From Actinomycetota bacterium (GTDB lineage: Bacteria > Actinomycetota > Thermoleophilia > Solirubrobacterales > 70-9), in NCBI GenBank assembly GCA_005885405.1, contig VAYN01000012.1, positions 138,553-202,552 of the forward strand: a stretch of DNA of 64,000 nt, written 5' to 3'. A model generated the notes under the pieces. The model was not told the origin of the DNA. It saw only the letters and a program-made list of their open reading frames with translations, and did not search any database. This document shows positions 49,704 through 61,029 of the stretch, one piece after another (within the stretch, counting starts at the first letter, position 1; each line of letters opens with the position of its first letter). The position numbers and the translations under genes were made by a program.

Positions 49704-50840
49704 TTAGGAGAGGGCGCGGCAGAGGGCCGCCGCCTGCGCCTCCGTAATCGCCTTCGCAACCTTCTGCGACCCCTCGCCGCCGGGGACGATCTGGGCGTTG
49801 GCGACGAAGACGACCGAGCGCTCGCCGTCGGCGCTGGCGGCGATGAAGACGCGGTAGCCGGGGAAGGAGCCGGTGTGGCCGTAGACGGTGCCGCAGCCGG
49901 TGTGGTAGCGGAAGATCCCGAGCCCGGCGAAGTTCTTGCCTGGGCCGGGGGGAGAGGACGACCCCGGCCGGAAGCGACCCGTGAGCCCTTGCGTCGCCCG
50001 CAGCATCGTCGGCACGTAGGAGCGGAGGAAGTAGGAGAGGTCAAGGGAAGTGGAGACGATGCCACCGGATGCCCAGGCTCCCGCCGGATTCAGCAGTTCG
50101 CTCACGTCCTCGGGCTTCTTCCCGGGCGCGACGTCGAACCCGTGCAGGAAGGGCCGCGGAATTCGCGGGGTCACAGGCAGGCTGCTGTAGGCCATGCCCA
50201 GCGGTTCGAACACGAGTTTGGCCAGCACCTGCTGGTAGGGCACCCCGAACGCTTTCTCCTCCAGCAAGGCTGCGGCAATGTTGTCGGTATCCGAATAGTG
50301 GTACTTCGAGCCGGGGGCGAACTCGAGCGGCGCGTCGCGGACGAACCCGGTCAGCTCGGTGGGGGAGAAGTAGCGCTTAGGGTCGGCGGTCAGCTGTTCG
50401 ACGAAGGCGGGGGCTTGGATGTACTCGGCAAGGCCGCTCGTGTGCTGCAGCAGCTGCCGCAGGGTGACCGCTTCGGCGGCGGGCAGGGTTCCCGGGATCG
50501 ACGAGCCGAGGGTGGTGTTGAAGGAGAGGCCGCGGTTGAGCAGCTTCGCTGCGACGTAGGCGTTGAACGCCTTGCTGACGCTGGCGATCCGGAACCGGAG
50601 TTCGGGCCTGAGCAACAGCCCTCCCCCGGCGCTGCCAGCCCTGAAGAATTCCTTGTGGCCACGGCGCCGGATTAGCACCGAAATCCCGGGTGGCCCGCCC
50701 TTCGAGCCGACGATCGCCTCGATCTGGCGCTGCAGGTGGGAGTCGGGATCGGTCTTGAACTTGGCCGCCGCCGAGGAGGCGGGGAGAAGGCTCACCAGGG
50801 CGACGACGACCGTCGCAAAGATGAGTTGCCTGCCGCCCAT
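49704..50840 (-). CDS. Class C beta-lactamase-like serine hydrolase, secreted
   Basis: Signal peptide; RIASVSKAFNAYVAAKLL (SxxK), YHYSDTDN (YxN), GHTGSFPGY. Confidence 0.9.
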   Translation of the reverse strand: MGGRQLIFATVVVALVSLLPASSAAAKFKTDPDSHLQRQIEAIVGSKGGPPGISVLIRRRGHKEFFRAGSAGGGLLLRPELRFRIASVSKAFNAYVAAKLLNRGLSFNTTLGSSIPGTLPAAEAVTLRQLLQHTSGLAEYIQAPAFVEQLTADPKRYFSPTELTGFVRDAPLEFAPGSKYHYSDTDNIAAALLEEKAFGVPYQQVLAKLVFEPLGMAYSSLPVTPRIPRPFLHGFDVAPGKKPEDVSELLNPAGAWASGGIVSTSLDLSYFLRSYVPTMLRATQGLTGRFRPGSSSPPGPGKNFAGLGIFRYHTGCGTVYGHTGSFPGYRVFIAASADGERSVVFVANAQIVPGGEGSQKVAKAITEAQAAALCRALS

Positions 50841-50853
50841 GAGCGGCTTCACC

Positions 50854-52299
50854 CTAGCCCCCCGCCGGTGCCGCGGCGATCGTCTCGAGGGCGAATTTGC
50901 CATCCGCCTCGTTGGGATCGCCAAGCGGATAGTGCCCGGTGAAGCAAGCGTCGCAATGTTCGCCGGGATCGCCTTCGATCGCCTCGTAGACCCCGGCGAT
51001 CGAGAGGTAGGCGAGGCTGTCGGCTTCGAGCTCGTCGGCGATCTCCTCGATCGAGCGATCGTGGGCGATCATCTCCTCGCGGGTCGACATGTCGACGCCG
51101 TAGTGGCAGGGGTTGCGGATCGGCGGCGCCGAGATCCGCAGGTGCACCTCGCTGGCGCCGGCGTCGCGCAGCATGCCGACGATCTGGCGGGTGGTGTTGC
51201 CGCGGACGATCGAGTCGTCGACCACGACGAGGCGCTGGCCGGCGACGATCTCCGGCAGCGGGTTGAACTTCAGCCGCAGGCCATGCTTGCGCAGCTCCTG
51301 GCCGGGCTGGATGAAGGTGCGGGCGACGTAGCGGTTCTTGATCAGGCCATCGTCGCGGGGGAGCCCCGAGGCGCGGGCGAATCCCGCCGCCGCCGGGTTG
51401 CCGGAGTCCGGCACCGAGATCACCAGGTCGGCCTCGACCGGCGCCTCGCGCCAGAGGATCTCGCCCATTCGCCCGCGGGACTGCTGCAGGACTTTGCCCT
51501 CGAGCCGGCTGTCGGGGCGGGAGAAGTAGATGTGCTCGAAGACGCAGGTGGCCCGGCGCTCGGCCTTGACCACCTGGCGCGTCTCCAATCCGCGCTCGGT
51601 CAGGGAGACCATCTCGCCCGGGTGGACCTCGCGCATCAGCTTGGCGCCGATGATGTCGAAGGCGCAGCTCTCCGAGGCAACGACGAAGCGGTCGTCGAGG
51701 CGACCGAGGCTGAGCGGCCGGATCCCGTGCGGGTCGCGGAAGGCGACGATCGCCCGCTTGGTCATCACCACGGTCGAGTAGGCGCCCTGCAGCCGCGGCA
51801 TCGTGTCGGCAACGGCGTCCTCGATCATCTTCCCGTCATGGGAGGAGAGCAGGGCGGCCATGATCTCCGAGTCGGAGGTGCCGCGGAACTGCAGCCCCTT
51901 CTCCTTCAGCTCGCCCCAGAGCTCGACCGCATTGGTGAGGTTGCCGTTGTGGGCGAGGGCGACCTCGCGGCCGTCGTCGCGCCAGATCGGCTGCGCGTTC
52001 TCCCAGGAGCCGCCGCCGGTGGTCGAGTAGCGGACGTGGCCGATCGCCATGTCCCCTTGCAGCGCTCGCAGTTTCTCCTCGTCGAAGACCTGGGAGACGA
52101 GGCCCTGCTCGCGCATCGTCGTCAGCATTCCGCCCTCGCAGGTAGCGATCCCGGCCGACTCCTGGCCGCGGTGCTGCAGCGCGTAGAGGCTGAAGTAGGC
52201 GAGCCGGGCGACGTCGTGCCCGGGTGCGTATACGCCGAAGACGCCGCATTCATCTCGCGGCCCCTCACGGTCAAAGCTGAACCCCTGGTCGGGAGTCAA
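50854..52299 (-). CDS. purF: Amidophosphoribosyltransferase
   Basis: ECGVFGVYAPGHDVARLAYFSLYALQHRGQESAGIAT...VVVDDSIVRGNTTRQIVGMLRDAGASEVHLRISAPP. Confidence 0.97.
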   Translation of the reverse strand: MTPDQGFSFDREGPRDECGVFGVYAPGHDVARLAYFSLYALQHRGQESAGIATCEGGMLTTMREQGLVSQVFDEEKLRALQGDMAIGHVRYSTTGGGSWENAQPIWRDDGREVALAHNGNLTNAVELWGELKEKGLQFRGTSDSEIMAALLSSHDGKMIEDAVADTMPRLQGAYSTVVMTKRAIVAFRDPHGIRPLSLGRLDDRFVVASESCAFDIIGAKLMREVHPGEMVSLTERGLETRQVVKAERRATCVFEHIYFSRPDSRLEGKVLQQSRGRMGEILWREAPVEADLVISVPDSGNPAAAGFARASGLPRDDGLIKNRYVARTFIQPGQELRKHGLRLKFNPLPEIVAGQRLVVVDDSIVRGNTTRQIVGMLRDAGASEVHLRISAPPIRNPCHYGVDMSTREEMIAHDRSIEEIADELEADSLAYLSIAGVYEAIEGDPGEHCDACFTGHYPLGDPNEADGKFALETIAAAPAGG

Positions 52300-52428
52300 A
52301 GCGCGTATTCCTCGCTGCGGTCGAAGACGGACGCGCAGACAGACAGGCTGCCTACTCGCGCAGGGTAGCAGCGCCCTGCGGCTGCGCTATCCGTCTTCGA
52401 CTACCGCAAATTCCCGGGTTCGGCAGGG

Positions 52429-52944
52429 CTACGCAAGCTGCAGCGCGCCCTCCACCGGCTCGCCGATCACGAGGCCGAAGCGCTCGAGCAGCTCGGGGAC
52501 GCTCTCTGGCTGCATTTCCAGCCCGTAGTGGTCGTTGAGGGCCGCCAGCTTCTCCTCGGTCGCGTTGACGACGCCGCCCATGTCGACCAGCTCCTCGAAG
52601 AAGTGCTCGAAGCCGGCCGGGGCGATGATCTCGAGGATCCGGCAGGGCTCGTCGCCGGCGTTCCAGAAGGTGTGCCACTCGTTGCGCGGCTTGAAGACGA
52701 GCTCTCCGGGGCCGGCCTCGACCACCTCTTCGCCGAGCAGCCCGCCCATCCGGCCCTCGAGCACGAAGCTGTACTCGTCCTCACGGGTGTGCCGGTGCAG
52801 CGGCGCCGCCAGGGCTCGTGGGGAGAGCGGGTGTTCGACCAGAGAGAAGTCTCCGCCCGCGTCCTCGCCGTTGAGCATGAACCGCACTCCGATGCTGCCG
52901 AGGAACCCTGCCTTGCCGTCGCTGGGACCAATAACCGTTGCCAT
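52429..52944 (-). CDS. Cupin-domain protein
   Basis: PLHRHTREDEYSFVLEGRMGGLLGEEVVEAGPGELVFKPRNEWHTFWNAGDEPCRILEIIAP. Confidence 0.9.
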   Translation of the reverse strand: MATVIGPSDGKAGFLGSIGVRFMLNGEDAGGDFSLVEHPLSPRALAAPLHRHTREDEYSFVLEGRMGGLLGEEVVEAGPGELVFKPRNEWHTFWNAGDEPCRILEIIAPAGFEHFFEELVDMGGVVNATEEKLAALNDHYGLEMQPESVPELLERFGLVIGEPVEGALQLA

Positions 52945-53003
52945 CTCAAATCTCCTTCTAAGTTTCGTTGAACACCGCTGTTTCGCGAAAACCGTAGCGA
53001 CAG

Positions 53004-53019
53004 TTGACGGATCTGTCAA
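53004..53019. promoter_or_regulatory. Putative operator between divergent cupin and TetR genes
   Basis: ttgacggatctgtcaa: TTGAC-N-GATC-N-GTCAA, near-perfect palindrome. Confidence 0.55.
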
Positions 53020-53035
53020 GATTGGTCGTACACAC

Positions 53036-53632
53036 ATGTCCGATGGAAAGCGAAAGTACGAGAAGAAGCGCCGCGCCGAAGCCGAGGCGCAGACGCGGCT
53101 GCGGATCACCGAAAGCGCCGTCGAGCTGCACGGAACCCTCGGCCCGGCCCAGACGACGATGAGCGCGGTCGCCGAGCACGCCGGCGTTCGCCGCTCAACC
53201 CTCTACCGCCACTTCCCCGACGAGCGCGCCCTCTTTGGCGCCTGCTCGGTGCACTGGGCGGAACAGAACCCGCCGCCGGACATCAGCCGCTGGGAGCAGG
53301 TCGAGGATCCGGAAGAGCGGCTAGGTCAAGCTCTCGAGCGGATGTACGCCTACTACCGCCGCAGTGGGGGGATGATCGACCGGCTCCTGCGCGACGAAAA
53401 GTCGGTGCCGGTCGTAGCCGAGAAATTCGCCCCCTACCACCAGTTCCTGGAGATCGCGGGGGAGATCCTCATGCGCGGCCGCAACCTCCGCGGCAACGCC
53501 GCCAAGCGCACCCGCGCCGCGATCGGCCACGCCCTCTCCTTCCGCACTTGGCAGGACCTGACGGAGGTTCAGGGTCTCGATGACGAGGGGGCCGTCGCCT
53601 TGATGTCATCCCTGGCCGTCGCTGTACGCTAG
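53036..53632 (+). CDS. TetR/AcrR-family regulator
   Basis: RLRITESAVELHGTLGPAQTTMSAVAEHAGVRRSTLYRHFPDERALFGAC. Confidence 0.92.
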   Translation: MSDGKRKYEKKRRAEAEAQTRLRITESAVELHGTLGPAQTTMSAVAEHAGVRRSTLYRHFPDERALFGACSVHWAEQNPPPDISRWEQVEDPEERLGQALERMYAYYRRSGGMIDRLLRDEKSVPVVAEKFAPYHQFLEIAGEILMRGRNLRGNAAKRTRAAIGHALSFRTWQDLTEVQGLDDEGAVALMSSLAVAVR

Positions 53633-53711
53633 GCGAATGCTCAAATATCCTTGACTTTGCTCTCGCTGCCGATTACCACTCCCTTTTCAACAAGCAAAGG
53701 GAGATGGGCAG

Positions 53712-54383
53712 ATGAAAATAGGAACGAGGGCCTTTGGGCTCGTGGCGGCCACTGTCATGGCGACCCTGATGTTGGGGGTCGCGGGCGCGGGCGCTGCGCA
53801 ATTCAAAGCCGACACTTACACGGCAAATATCACCGGGGAACAGCTCGGGACCGGGACAGGCGGCGGCGGGGGAGAAAGCGGGACAATCCTCTCCTTCGAA
53901 GGGCAAATGACAGAATGCGGCTCGGCTGGATTCGCCGGAGAACTGAAAGCGGCGTCGACCCAGTTGTCGGTCGGCCAAATCGGCGTGGGCTGCACCGCAT
54001 TCGGGTTCATGACCGCCCACCTGGCGACGAACGGCTGCACCTACCGGCTCAACATCGGCTCCGGCTCGGTGGACAACTACAGCGGGACGGTCGACATCGT
54101 CTGCCCGGCCGAAGCGAAAATGGTCCTCACCTCCGAAAGCTGCGAAATCCAGATCGGCTCTCAGAACGGGCTGTCGACGGTGAGCTACGAAAACCTGACA
54201 AAAGAAAGCCCGAAAAAGCTGCGGGTTGTCTTCAACGTCAGCGGGTTCACCTATACGAAAACCAAAGACGGCCTCCTCTGCCCCCTGAACGGGACCGGGG
54301 TTGCCACCGACGGGAAACTCGTTGGGTCGACGAAAGTCTTCGCGACCAGCGGCGGTACCGCGACGGGCTTGAGAATCGAATAG
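53712..54383 (+). CDS. Secreted hypothetical protein
   Basis: Signal peptide MKIGTRAFGLVAATVMATLMLGVAGAGAAQ; Cys-containing extracellular sequence. Confidence 0.7.
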   Translation: MKIGTRAFGLVAATVMATLMLGVAGAGAAQFKADTYTANITGEQLGTGTGGGGGESGTILSFEGQMTECGSAGFAGELKAASTQLSVGQIGVGCTAFGFMTAHLATNGCTYRLNIGSGSVDNYSGTVDIVCPAEAKMVLTSESCEIQIGSQNGLSTVSYENLTKESPKKLRVVFNVSGFTYTKTKDGLLCPLNGTGVATDGKLVGSTKVFATSGGTATGLRIE

Positions 54384-54389
54384 GACTCG

Positions 54390-54416
54390 GGCCGCGGCGG
54401 CAGTGGTCGCCGCGGC

Positions 54417-54417
<1 letters not shown>
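54390..54417. terminator. Bidirectional terminator-type hairpin between convergent genes
   Basis: ggccgcggcg-gcagtggt-cgccgcggcc, perfect 10-bp stem between stops at 54383 (+) and 54417 (-). Confidence 0.65.
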
Positions 54418-55592
<1,175 letters not shown>

Positions 55593-55603
55593 CGGTTTGC
55601 TCC

Positions 55604-56446
55604 TTATCCCTTGACGGCGCCGGCGGTGAGCCCGGCGACGATTCGGCGCTGGAAGATGAGTACGAAGATGATGATCGGCACCGTCACCACCACCGCGGCG
55701 GCGGCGATGCTGCCGGTCGGTGCGGTGAACGACGATTCGCCGGTGAAGAAGGCGAGGGCGGCGGGAACGGTTCGCGAGGCGTCTGAGCTGGTCAGCGATA
55801 TCGCGAAGAGGAAGTCGTTCCAGCAGAAGATGAAGACGAGGATCGCGGCGGTGAAGACGCCCGGCGCCGCCAGCGGCACGATCACTTTCGTGAAGGCCTG
55901 GAACGGGGTCGCCCCGTCGACCTGGGCCGCCTGCTCGAGCTCCCACGGGATCTCCCGGAAGAAGGCGACGAGGACGTAGATCGCCAGCGGCAGGGAGAAG
56001 GTGAGGTAGGGGATGATCAGCCCCAGCCAGGTGTCGTAGAGCCCGAGCGCCCGCCACATGTCGAAGAGCGGCCCGACGGTCGAGATCGGCGGGAACATCG
56101 CAATCGCCAGCGCCCCGGCGAGGATCACCCGCTTGCCGGGGAATTCGAGGCGGGCGATCGCGTAGGCGCAGAAGGAGGCGAGGACGATCGAGATCGCGGT
56201 CGTGATCAGGGCGATCCCGATCGAGTTGATCAGCGGCTTAATGAAGGGGCTGTCGTCGATCCCGCCTTCGAACAGGCTCTTGTAGTTGTCGAAGGAGACG
56301 TCGGAGGGGATGAAGCGCTGGTCGGTCAGCGCTTCCGGTGGCTTCAGCGAGATCGAGATCAGCCAGACCACCGGGATCAGGGCGAAGATCACCACCAGCG
56401 CGATGGCGATGGTCCAGAGGGCGTAGTCGCGTCCGCTTCGTTCCAT
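55604..56446 (-). CDS. Carbohydrate ABC transporter permease (MalG-like)
   Basis: Polytopic; EAA-like [27 protein letters not shown]. Confidence 0.92.
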   Translation of the reverse strand: MERSGRDYALWTIAIALVVIFALIPVVWLISISLKPPEALTDQRFIPSDVSFDNYKSLFEGGIDDSPFIKPLINSIGIALITTAISIVLASFCAYAIARLEFPGKRVILAGALAIAMFPPISTVGPLFDMWRALGLYDTWLGLIIPYLTFSLPLAIYVLVAFFREIPWELEQAAQVDGATPFQAFTKVIVPLAAPGVFTAAILVFIFCWNDFLFAISLTSSDASRTVPAALAFFTGESSFTAPTGSIAAAAVVVTVPIIIFVLIFQRRIVAGLTAGAVKG

Positions 56447-56447
56447 C

Positions 56448-57386
56448 TCAGCCTCCCGGTCGTCCTTCCTCGACCTTGGCCCCGAAGCCCTTGACGAAGA
56501 CGAAGGCGATGAGGAAGACGCAGAGGAAGATCAGCACCGAGACCGCCGAGCCGAGCCCGAGGTTGAGGCGGCTGATCAGCTGGTTGTAGCCGAGGATCGA
56601 GACCGATTCGGTGTCGAGCGCACCGCGGGTCATGACGAAGATCGTGTCGAAGACGCGGAAGGCGTCGAGGGTGCGGAACAGCAGGGCAACCAATATCGCC
56701 GGCTTCATCAGCGGCAGGGTTATTCGGGTGAAGCGCTGCCAGGCGCTGGCGCCGTCGACTTTTGCCGCCTCGTAGAGCTGGCTGTCGATCGTCACCAGCC
56801 CGGCCAGCAGCAGCAGCGCCATGAACGGGGTCGTTTTCCAGACCTCGGCCATGATGATCACGGCGAAGGAGCTGAAGCGGCCGCCGAACCAGTCCATTTC
56901 GTCGGAGATCAGCGGCAGGTTGTTGACGAACCCGGTTTCCGGGCTGAAGGCGAATTGCCAGGCGAAGGCGGCGACGACGGTGATGATCCCGTAGGGGATG
57001 AGGACCGAGGTGCGGACGACGCCACGGCCGAAGATCGCCCGGTGCATGACCAGCGCAATCGCCATCCCCAGCACGAGCTCGATCGAGACCGAGATCAACA
57101 TGATGAAGACGGTGTTGAAGATGTCCGTCCACCAGAGGTCGGAGCTGAGGACGGCGCTGTAGTTGCTGAGGCCGACGAAGCCGCCCTCGTCGGGGAAGCG
57201 GAGGTCGACGTCCTGCAGCGAGAGGATGATCGCGTAGGCGATCGGATAGGCGGTGACGAGCAGCATCGCCAGCACCGCCGGCGCGCACAACATCCAGGCG
57301 AGTTTGTGCTCCGAACGGGTCCGCGAGGAGGCTTTGGCCGGCGCGGCCTCCGGCGGATTTGGATTGGCGGGCGCGTTGACCGTCAT
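56448..57386 (-). CDS. Carbohydrate ABC transporter permease (MalF-like)
   Basis: Polytopic; EAA-like [27 protein letters not shown]. Confidence 0.92.
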   Translation of the reverse strand: MTVNAPANPNPPEAAPAKASSRTRSEHKLAWMLCAPAVLAMLLVTAYPIAYAIILSLQDVDLRFPDEGGFVGLSNYSAVLSSDLWWTDIFNTVFIMLISVSIELVLGMAIALVMHRAIFGRGVVRTSVLIPYGIITVVAAFAWQFAFSPETGFVNNLPLISDEMDWFGGRFSSFAVIIMAEVWKTTPFMALLLLAGLVTIDSQLYEAAKVDGASAWQRFTRITLPLMKPAILVALLFRTLDAFRVFDTIFVMTRGALDTESVSILGYNQLISRLNLGLGSAVSVLIFLCVFLIAFVFVKGFGAKVEEGRPGG

Positions 57387-58660
57387 CAGAGCAGCCCTTC
57401 CCGCTTGACCGCGTCTTCGACCTTGGACTTCAGTTCGTCGTAGATCGATTCGGTGTCACTCGCGTCGATCTTGTCCGGCGGGTGCAGCGCCCGCTGGACC
57501 GCCAGCGAGACGTCCTGGTAGGCGGGGGTGGTCGGCCGCGGCCCCGATTCTTCAATTGATTCCTTCACCAGCTGGGCGAAGCCGGGATACGCTTTCGTCA
57601 CCGTTTTGTCGGTGTAGAGGTCCGAGCGCGACGGGGGCAAGCCGTCGAGTTCGACCGCCGTTTTCTGGCTGGTTTTGTTGGATAGGCAGGTGGCCGCTTC
57701 GAAGGCGACGTCCTTGTTCTTCGAGTAGGAGCTGACCGCGAGGTTGAAGCCGCCGAGCGGCGGTTTGCTCGGCTTGCCCTCGTCGACCTGCGGGAAGCGC
57801 GCGTAGCCCATCTCTTTGCCGATGTCCGGCGCTTCTTCCTGGGCGCTCGCGTAGGCGAAGGTGTAGTTGGTCATGAAGGCTGATTCGCCGGCCTCGAAGG
57901 CGAGCCGGGCGCTGTCCTCGTCGGAAGTCGAAAGGCTCGGCGGCGCGGCGCCGCCGTTGGCGAGCTTGCCGATCACCGCCAGCGCCTGTTCGGTCGGCCC
58001 CTGTTCGAGGTCGACTTCTTCGGGGCCGGAGAGGATTTCGGTGCCGGCGCTCTCGATCAGCGCGTTGACGAAGACCATGTAGCCCTCGTAGCGGCTCGCC
58101 TGCACCTGGATCGAGCCGGCTTCTTTTAACCCTTCGGCCTGTTCGATCATCTCGTCCCAGGTTTTCGGCGGCTGCTTGACGAGGTCTTTGCGGTACCAGA
58201 GCAGCTGGGTGTTGGTGTTGAACGGCGCCGCGTAGAGCTTGTCCTCATAGGAGGCCGTCTCGATCACGTTGGGGAAGACCTTGTCGGTGACCGCTTTCTT
58301 GTCGGCGCCGGTCCATTCTTCGACCCAGCCCGCGTTGGCGAACTCGCCGGTCCAGATCACGTCCATGCCGATGATGTCGATCGAGGAGTCTTCGGCCCCG
58401 AGCCGCCGCACCAGCTGTTCGCGCTGCTGGCTGGCGTCAGTGGGAAGGAATTCCGGCGTGATCGTGTACTTGCCTTTCGATTCTTCCGAGCACCGTTTCG
58501 AGACTTCCTCGATCGTCCCGCCCGGCTGGATCGCGACGAAGAAGGTGAGCTCCGGCGGACCGCTTTCGTCCGAGGAGCCGCCGCAGGCGGCGAGGGCGAC
58601 GGCGGCCAAGGCCGAGGCGACGAGACAGACTCCGGCTCGTCTCACCCAACTGGATTTCAC
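57386..58660 (-). CDS. Extracellular sugar-binding lipoprotein
   Basis: Lipobox-like ALAACGGSSDES; SBP family 1 pattern (DIIGMDVIWTGEFANAGWVEEW, MTNYTFAYASAQ). Confidence 0.92.
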   Translation of the reverse strand: MKSSWVRRAGVCLVASALAAVALAACGGSSDESGPPELTFFVAIQPGGTIEEVSKRCSEESKGKYTITPEFLPTDASQQREQLVRRLGAEDSSIDIIGMDVIWTGEFANAGWVEEWTGADKKAVTDKVFPNVIETASYEDKLYAAPFNTNTQLLWYRKDLVKQPPKTWDEMIEQAEGLKEAGSIQVQASRYEGYMVFVNALIESAGTEILSGPEEVDLEQGPTEQALAVIGKLANGGAAPPSLSTSDEDSARLAFEAGESAFMTNYTFAYASAQEEAPDIGKEMGYARFPQVDEGKPSKPPLGGFNLAVSSYSKNKDVAFEAATCLSNKTSQKTAVELDGLPPSRSDLYTDKTVTKAYPGFAQLVKESIEESGPRPTTPAYQDVSLAVQRALHPPDKIDASDTESIYDELKSKVEDAVKREGLL

Positions 58661-58740
58661 GATTGCTTCTCCATCCCGGCGCCCCTTCCCAAGGGGTGCA
58701 TTGAAGAAGTTGCCCGGGTGACTGCTTGTCTAAACCGGCA

Positions 58741-59358
58741 CTAGCGGTCGAGCAAAGCCTGGAGCGCCTGCTGCAGACCGGCGACCGCGGAGGCGAGCGG
58801 GGCCTCGTCGCCGGCGGCGCGGGCTCGCACCAATGCCCCCTCGATCGTCGAGACGACGAGGCCGGCGAAGTTGGCGGCGTCCGCTGCGGCGACGCCTTCC
58901 TCGCGCAGGGCGGCGGCGATCGGCGCTTCCCAGCTTTCGAAGGCGGCGGTGGCGGCGGCGGCGAGGGCGGGGTCCTCGGGCCGGGCCAGCGCCGCCGCGG
59001 CACAGGGGCAGCCAAGGCGCTCGGGCTTGTCCTTGACGCGGCGGCGGAACATCTCGCCGAACGTGGCGAGGGTCTCGGCGAGGCCGAGCTCGGCAAGCGA
59101 GCTCTCGATCGCGGCGCGGATTTCGCGTCCCTCGAGTTCGGCCGCCTCGACCGCTAGCTGCTTCTTGCCGCCGGGGAAGTGGTGGTAGATCGAGCCGCGG
59201 GGAGCCTTGCCGCTGACGGCGACGTCGCGCAGCTCCATCCCCGCGTAGCCCTTCTCAGCGAGCAGCTTGCGGGCGCCGTTGAGGAGCCGGTCGCGCCCGT
59301 CCCGGCGGGTCGGCTCGACCGCTTTCGCATCGACTAGTCGCGTTATGCCCACGGTCAT
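58741..59358 (-). CDS. TetR-family regulator
   Basis: RLLNGARKLLAEKGYAGMELRDVAVSGKAPRGSIYHHFPGGKKQLAVEA. Confidence 0.92.
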   Translation of the reverse strand: MTVGITRLVDAKAVEPTRRDGRDRLLNGARKLLAEKGYAGMELRDVAVSGKAPRGSIYHHFPGGKKQLAVEAAELEGREIRAAIESSLAELGLAETLATFGEMFRRRVKDKPERLGCPCAAAALARPEDPALAAAATAAFESWEAPIAAALREEGVAAADAANFAGLVVSTIEGALVRARAAGDEAPLASAVAGLQQALQALLDR

Positions 59359-59395
59359 AGTATAGTCGCCACCACGATGTATGACCGCGGTCATA
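59344..59395. promoter_or_regulatory. Two TetR operator-like palindromes, each overlapping a start codon
   Basis: 59380-59395 tatgaccgcggtcata (perfect 16-bp palindrome) and 59344-59359 tatgcccacggtcata (14/16 match), 36 bp apart. Confidence 0.75.
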
Positions 59396-60780
59396 GAGCG
59401 AGCGTCCTCATCGCTTGCACTGGCGCCTTCCTCGTCTTCCTCGACACGACGATCGTCAACATCGCCTTCCCGGACATCTCGGCCTCGTTCCCGGAGGCGA
59501 GCCGTGGTCTCCTCTCCTGGGTCCTCGACGGCTACTTCGTCGTCATCGCGGCGCTGCTGGTGCCGGCCGGCGGCCTCGCCGATCGCTTCGGCCACAAGCG
59601 CGTCTTCCTCGGCGGGCTGACTCTGTTCACCCTCGCGAGCCTGCTCTGCGCTGCCGCCCCCTCGCTCGAGGCGCTGATCGCCTTCCGCGTCCTCCAGGGA
59701 TTCGGGGCGGCGGCGATCGCGCCGACCTCGCTGGCGATCGTCCTCGACAGCTTTCCCGCCGAGAAGCGATCGACCGGGGTGGGCCTCTGGGGCGCCGCCG
59801 CGGCAGCCGCGGCGGCGACCGGGCCGACCCTCGGCGCCGCCCTGGTCGAACTCGACAGCTGGCGCCTCGTCTTCCTCGTCAACCTGCCGCTGGGCGCTGC
59901 GCTTCTGCGCGCCGGCCGCCGACTCCTCCCCGAGCAGCCGATTCGCGACAGCCGGCTACCCGACCTGCCCGGCGCGCTAATGCTGGCGCTCGGGCTGGCG
60001 GCGGTGACCCTGGGGATCGTCGAGGGCAATGACTGGGGCTGGACCTCGGCCGAGACGCTCGCCGCCTTCGCGGCCGCCGCGCTCCTGCTCGGCACCGTCG
60101 TCGCCCGCAGCCTCCGCCACCCGCGACCGATCGTCGAGCCGGCGCTCTTCGCCCACAGCTCCTTCTCGCTCGGCAACCTCGGGACGCTGCTCTTCGCCGC
60201 CGCCTTCTTCTCGCTGATCCTCGGCAATGTCCTCTTCCTCACCACCGTCTGGGGCTACAGCATTCTCAGCGCCGGCCTCGCCGCTCTCCCCGGCCCGGCG
60301 ATGACCACCCTCGTCTCCGGCCCCGCCGGCAAGCTCGCCGACCGTTTCGGCCACCGCGCCGTCGTCGTGCCGGGGACCATCGTCTTTGCCGCCGGCGCCC
60401 TGGTCCTCCGCGCCGCCGGCGCCGAGCCCGACTACGTGGGCCTCTGGCTTCCTGGGGCGATCCTGACCGGGATCGGTATCGGCCTCGCCTTCCCCACCTT
60501 GGGATCGGCCGCCGTCCGCGACGTCGCCGACGACCGCTTCGCCACCGCCAGCGCCGTCAACGCAGCGTTCCGCCAGGTCGGCGCCGTTCTCGGCACCGCG
60601 ATCCTGATCGCGATCGTCGGCGAACCGGCCGACTTACGGCAGGCGCTGCACGTCTCAGACAGCGCCTATCTCTTCGCCGTCCTCGCCTCGCTCGCCTCTG
60701 GCGCCGTCGCGCTCGGGCTTGCCCCGTCGCTCCGGCGGGAGGATCCAGCGGTCGCGCTCGGCGCTCCCGGGCGCCCTTAA
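59377..60780 (+). CDS. MFS (DHA2-type) efflux transporter
   Basis: Many-TM; ACTGAFLVFLDTTIVNIAFPDIS, LVPAGGLADRFGHKRVFLGGLTLFTLASLLCAAAPSLE. Confidence 0.95.
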   Translation: MYDRGHRASVLIACTGAFLVFLDTTIVNIAFPDISASFPEASRGLLSWVLDGYFVVIAALLVPAGGLADRFGHKRVFLGGLTLFTLASLLCAAAPSLEALIAFRVLQGFGAAAIAPTSLAIVLDSFPAEKRSTGVGLWGAAAAAAAATGPTLGAALVELDSWRLVFLVNLPLGAALLRAGRRLLPEQPIRDSRLPDLPGALMLALGLAAVTLGIVEGNDWGWTSAETLAAFAAAALLLGTVVARSLRHPRPIVEPALFAHSSFSLGNLGTLLFAAAFFSLILGNVLFLTTVWGYSILSAGLAALPGPAMTTLVSGPAGKLADRFGHRAVVVPGTIVFAAGALVLRAAGAEPDYVGLWLPGAILTGIGIGLAFPTLGSAAVRDVADDRFATASAVNAAFRQVGAVLGTAILIAIVGEPADLRQALHVSDSAYLFAVLASLASGAVALGLAPSLRREDPAVALGAPGRP

Positions 60781-60805
60781 ACATCTAAGTTCTCTGTCTA
60801 ATGCA

Positions 60806-60840
60806 GAAAGCTTCATTCTCTATCAGGGAGTGAGGCTTTC
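60806..60840 (+). terminator. Hairpin downstream of MFS gene
   Basis: gaaagcttcattc / gagtgaggctttc pair over 13 positions with two G-U wobbles. Confidence 0.45.
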
Positions 60841-60893
60841 CCTATGTATACGCGTGTCTATAGAAGAAATCCGAGATATTCGGCGATCGGAAC

Positions 60894-60923
60894 TTGACAA
60901 AGATATGTGAAGGTGTCTATCTT
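60894..60923 (+). promoter_or_regulatory. Sigma-70-type promoter for the 61030 gene
   Basis: TTGACA (60894-60899), 18-nt spacer, TATCTT (60918-60923), in locally AT-rich DNA. Confidence 0.5.
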
Positions 60924-61029
60924 GCCGCAACTTCGCACGGGGATACCTCGCTAGAGGGGTGCGGAGCCGAAACAGGGAAACGAGCCGGCAGGTCCCGGCT
61001 CACTCAGGGCCAGGGAGAGGGGTTTGCTT

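Noticed and set aside
50563-52368. 601-aa plus ORF
   Set aside because: Antisense to purF and the serine hydrolase.
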